The notes beneath the pieces were generated by a model, which ran no database searches, had not been told where the DNA came from, and was given only the letters and a program-made list of their open reading frames with translations. A stretch of DNA of 13,870 nucleotides from an uncultured Bacteroidales bacterium (lineage in GTDB: Bacteria; Bacteroidota; Bacteroidia; Bacteroidales; UBA932), in the NCBI GenBank assembly GCA_946406275.1, contig CAMJJZ010000026.1, forward strand, positions 1 through 13,870, read 5' to 3'. Shown here piece by piece: positions 12,299 through 13,870 of this stretch; position 1 is the stretch's first letter, and every line of letters begins with the position of its first letter. The translations under genes and the position numbers were made by a program.

Positions 12299-12472
12299 AT
12301 GTTGTCCATTGAGAGATGTCAACAAATTCTCAAATCAAACAATTTTTCCTTAACCAATGAAGCGGTTAAGGACGTGAGGGAGTACCTGTACTTCCTCGCC
12401 ACCCTCGAAATCGAGGTCAATAATAATGCAGCTAAAGCCAACGGAGATGACCAGAGTATTGTTGTATTGTAG
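12299..12472 (+). CDS. 57-residue companion protein of the large serine recombinase
   Basis: A small protein: MLSIERCQQILKSNNFSLTN then EAVKDVREYLYFLATLEIEV and a polar tail. The pattern (short helix with a Cys, a T-x-E-A/E-V turn, then an R-E-x-L-Y-x-L-A helix) resembles short proteins often found just ahead of recombinase genes in Bacteroidota; their role is unknown, perhaps a cofactor of the recombinase or a regulator. The frame is open from an ATG at 12167 that overlaps the previous stop, which would give 101 residues, but the added N-terminus looks non-coding, so 12299 is preferred. Its last 26 bp overlap the large recombinase start, implying translational coupling. Confidence 0.6.
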   Translation: MLSIERCQQILKSNNFSLTNEAVKDVREYLYFLATLEIEVNNNAAKANGDDQSIVVL

Positions 12473-13870
12473 GGTAAGTACGGACGAACAAGCAGATGGT
12501 TGTTCCCTTGATGTTCAGGAAAGGTTTTTGCGTGCATACTGTGCCAACCACGGATATGAAATTATTGGGGAGGCGTACAGAGATGACTATACTGGCAAGG
12601 GTTATCAACTTAAGCGACCAGAGTTAAAGAAGCTCTACGAGTACTGTGTAAGACACACGAAAATGGTCGATAAGGTTCTATTTCTACGCTGGGATAGGTT
12701 TACCAGAAACCTAGAGTTTGGTATGACCTATAAGCGAAAATTTATTGATGAGATGGGTATTGAAATCAATTCAATTGAGAACACCATCAACTTTAATGCA
12801 CCAGAATGGCCCACGCTACTTGCTTTGTATATTGGTGTCGCTCAAACAGAAAATGAGAAGAACTCTAAACGTACTAAAGAAGGTATTCACGGAACACAGT
12901 TGAAGGGGAAATGCTCAGGGCTCGCCCCAAAAGGTTACAAGAACGTAAGAATATCAAAGCATGATTGCTGGGTAGATATTGTTCCGGAAGAGGCGGATAA
13001 AATCAGATTGCTTTTCAAGGAAGTGGCTAAGGGCGTTGAGGTTCCAACTTACATCAGGGACAGGGTTTATCCACAGTTGAAAGACACAACCTTTTTCCAT
13101 ATTCTGAGGGACCGATTTTATACGGGGTATGTTCATGTTAAAGCATACGGTGATGACCCAGAGCAATATGTCAAGGGGCAGCATGAAGCCATCATTGACG
13201 AGGATACTTTCAACAAAGTCCAGTTCCTGCTGGACAAGAAAAAGGGTAAGCAAACCGCCAAGGTTTCTAGAACCATTATTCCGGACCTGTATCTTAGGAA
13301 AGTCCTTATTTGCCCGGTCTGTGGTCATATTCTTACCGGAGCCTATAGCAAGGGGAACGGCGGTAAATATGCCTATTACTTCTGCAATCATGACCACAAG
13401 CACCTCAACGTAAGAGCCGAAAAGGTTAATAATGGTTTCTGTGACTTCATCTCTGTCCTCAAACCGCACAAGGCTATCGTGGCACTGTACAAGGAAATCC
13501 TCAGCGATGTATGCGGTGACCATGCCAGAGAAGTACGGAGCAAGATGGTCAAATTACAGAATGAAGCCGAGGGCATTAAGGCTCGTATCAACAGGGTCAA
13601 CGATATGTACTACGACGGTGAAATCACCAAGGCAGAGAAAGAGGATGCCATTAACCGTTACACGAGGCAGGTTGAGAGCCTCAACAGTCAGATTCAGTCG
13701 TTGAGGCTGGGAGCCGATTCACAGATGAAAGGCAAGCTGGAATACGCCATCAATATCATTGAAAACCTAGCCACAGTGTTCCAGAAAGCCAGTCCGGAGG
13801 TGAAACTTAAACTGATTGGTTCGATTTTCCCGGAAAAAATAGAATTTGACGGAACAAATTATCGAACCAC
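12447..13870 (+). CDS. Large serine recombinase (integrase), truncated by the window
   Basis: The frame is open from ATG 12447 for 474 codons to the window edge, with no stop. The N-terminal resolvase domain has catalytic S11 in YCRVSTDEQADGCSLDVQE, then RWDRFTRNLEFGM and the ENEKNSKRTKEG helix. The recombinase domain follows (GKCSGLAPKGYKN, VPEEADKIRLLFKEVAKG, FFHILRDRFYTGYVHV, QHEAIIDEDTFNKVQ). The zinc ribbon has CPVCG (C289, C292), C313 and C332. A coiled-coil of charged heptads (about 350-430) comes next, and the usual ending (KLIGSIFPEKIEFDG) is almost reached, so only a short tail is missing. Large serine recombinases integrate phages and conjugative or mobilizable elements between attP and attB. 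It overlaps the companion gene by 26 bp. Confidence 0.92.
   Translation, partial: MTRVLLYCRVSTDEQADGCSLDVQERFLRAYCANHGYEIIGEAYRDDYTGKGYQLKRPELKKLYEYCVRHTKMVDKVLFLRWDRFTRNLEFGMTYKRKFIDEMGIEINSIENTINFNAPEWPTLLALYIGVAQTENEKNSKRTKEGIHGTQLKGKCSGLAPKGYKNVRISKHDCWVDIVPEEADKIRLLFKEVAKGVEVPTYIRDRVYPQLKDTTFFHILRDRFYTGYVHVKAYGDDPEQYVKGQHEAIIDEDTFNKVQFLLDKKKGKQTAKVSRTIIPDLYLRKVLICPVCGHILTGAYSKGNGGKYAYYFCNHDHKHLNVRAEKVNNGFCDFISVLKPHKAIVALYKEILSDVCGDHAREVRSKMVKLQNEAEGIKARINRVNDMYYDGEITKAEKEDAINRYTRQVESLNSQIQSLRLGADSQMKGKLEYAINIIENLATVFQKASPEVKLKLIGSIFPEKIEFDGTNYRT

Larger units (their letters stand above)
9756..13870. mobile_element. Left part of an integrative element with Rep and two serine recombinases
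   Basis: NUMOD3 protein, Rep_trans-like initiator, two small leftward genes, small serine recombinase, companion protein and large serine recombinase lie together with no housekeeping gene among them. The combination suggests an integrated element that replicates by rolling circle when excised. Both boundaries are uncertain: the left end probably lies between the terminator at 9386 and 9756, and the right end is outside the window unless the integrase is itself the terminal gene. No coat, Zot, relaxase or transfer gene is seen. Confidence 0.5.

Overview
The window looks like a chromosomal segment of a member of the Bacteroidota, probably an uncultured or gut-type Bacteroidales with moderately high GC. 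Three things point there. Start codons lack strong Shine-Dalgarno sequences. Seven sites match the Bacteroidota -7 consensus TAnnTTTG just upstream of genes, two of them with a TTG box 20 bp further up. The MiaB, Upp, OadA-like, RadC and Phd-type proteins also read like Bacteroidota family members. The genus cannot be named from sequence reading alone.

Bases 1-8596 are mostly housekeeping. They hold the 3' end of miaB, then glpK and glpF (glycerol uptake and phosphorylation) packed head to tail. Next comes a likely three-gene operon: a lipoprotein with an LEA/WHy-like fold, a secreted SPOR-domain protein, and rpoN (sigma-54). Its promoter and start codon lie inside a perfect 16-bp inverted repeat that ends in a T-run. 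upp is convergent with rpoN and overlaps it by 6 bp. A 492-bp divergent intergenic region (5581-6072) is packed with structure: two REP-like hairpins, a 126-bp MITE-like inverted repeat with internal hairpins, an array of the palindrome TGACGTACGTCA, and a further 12-bp inverted repeat. It precedes an OadA/PycB-like carboxyltransferase whose biotinyl-type C-terminal domain lacks the acceptor lysine. radC follows, with its start codon in a perfect hairpin and overlapped by a 16-residue upstream reading frame.

From 8641 the window turns accessory. A Phd/YefM-type antitoxin and a RelE/ParE-like toxin form an operon under a promoter whose -7 box abuts a perfect 16-bp palindromic operator, and a strong 15-bp hairpin terminator follows. 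A gene-free, hairpin-rich stretch (9387-9755) leads into what looks like one end of an integrative mobile element: a small NUMOD3-motif protein, a Rep_trans/RstA-like replication initiator, two small genes on the opposite strand, a small serine recombinase, a 57-residue companion protein, and a large serine recombinase that runs off the window. A replication initiator beside a large serine integrase suggests an integrating element with rolling-circle replication (IME or filamentous-phage-like), but no coat, Zot or relaxase gene is visible.

The least expected observations are the OadA homologue with Tyr at the biotin-lysine position, the array of TGACGTACGTCA palindromes with 25/37/25-bp spacing, the 126-bp structured inverted repeat, and two start codons built into perfect hairpins.
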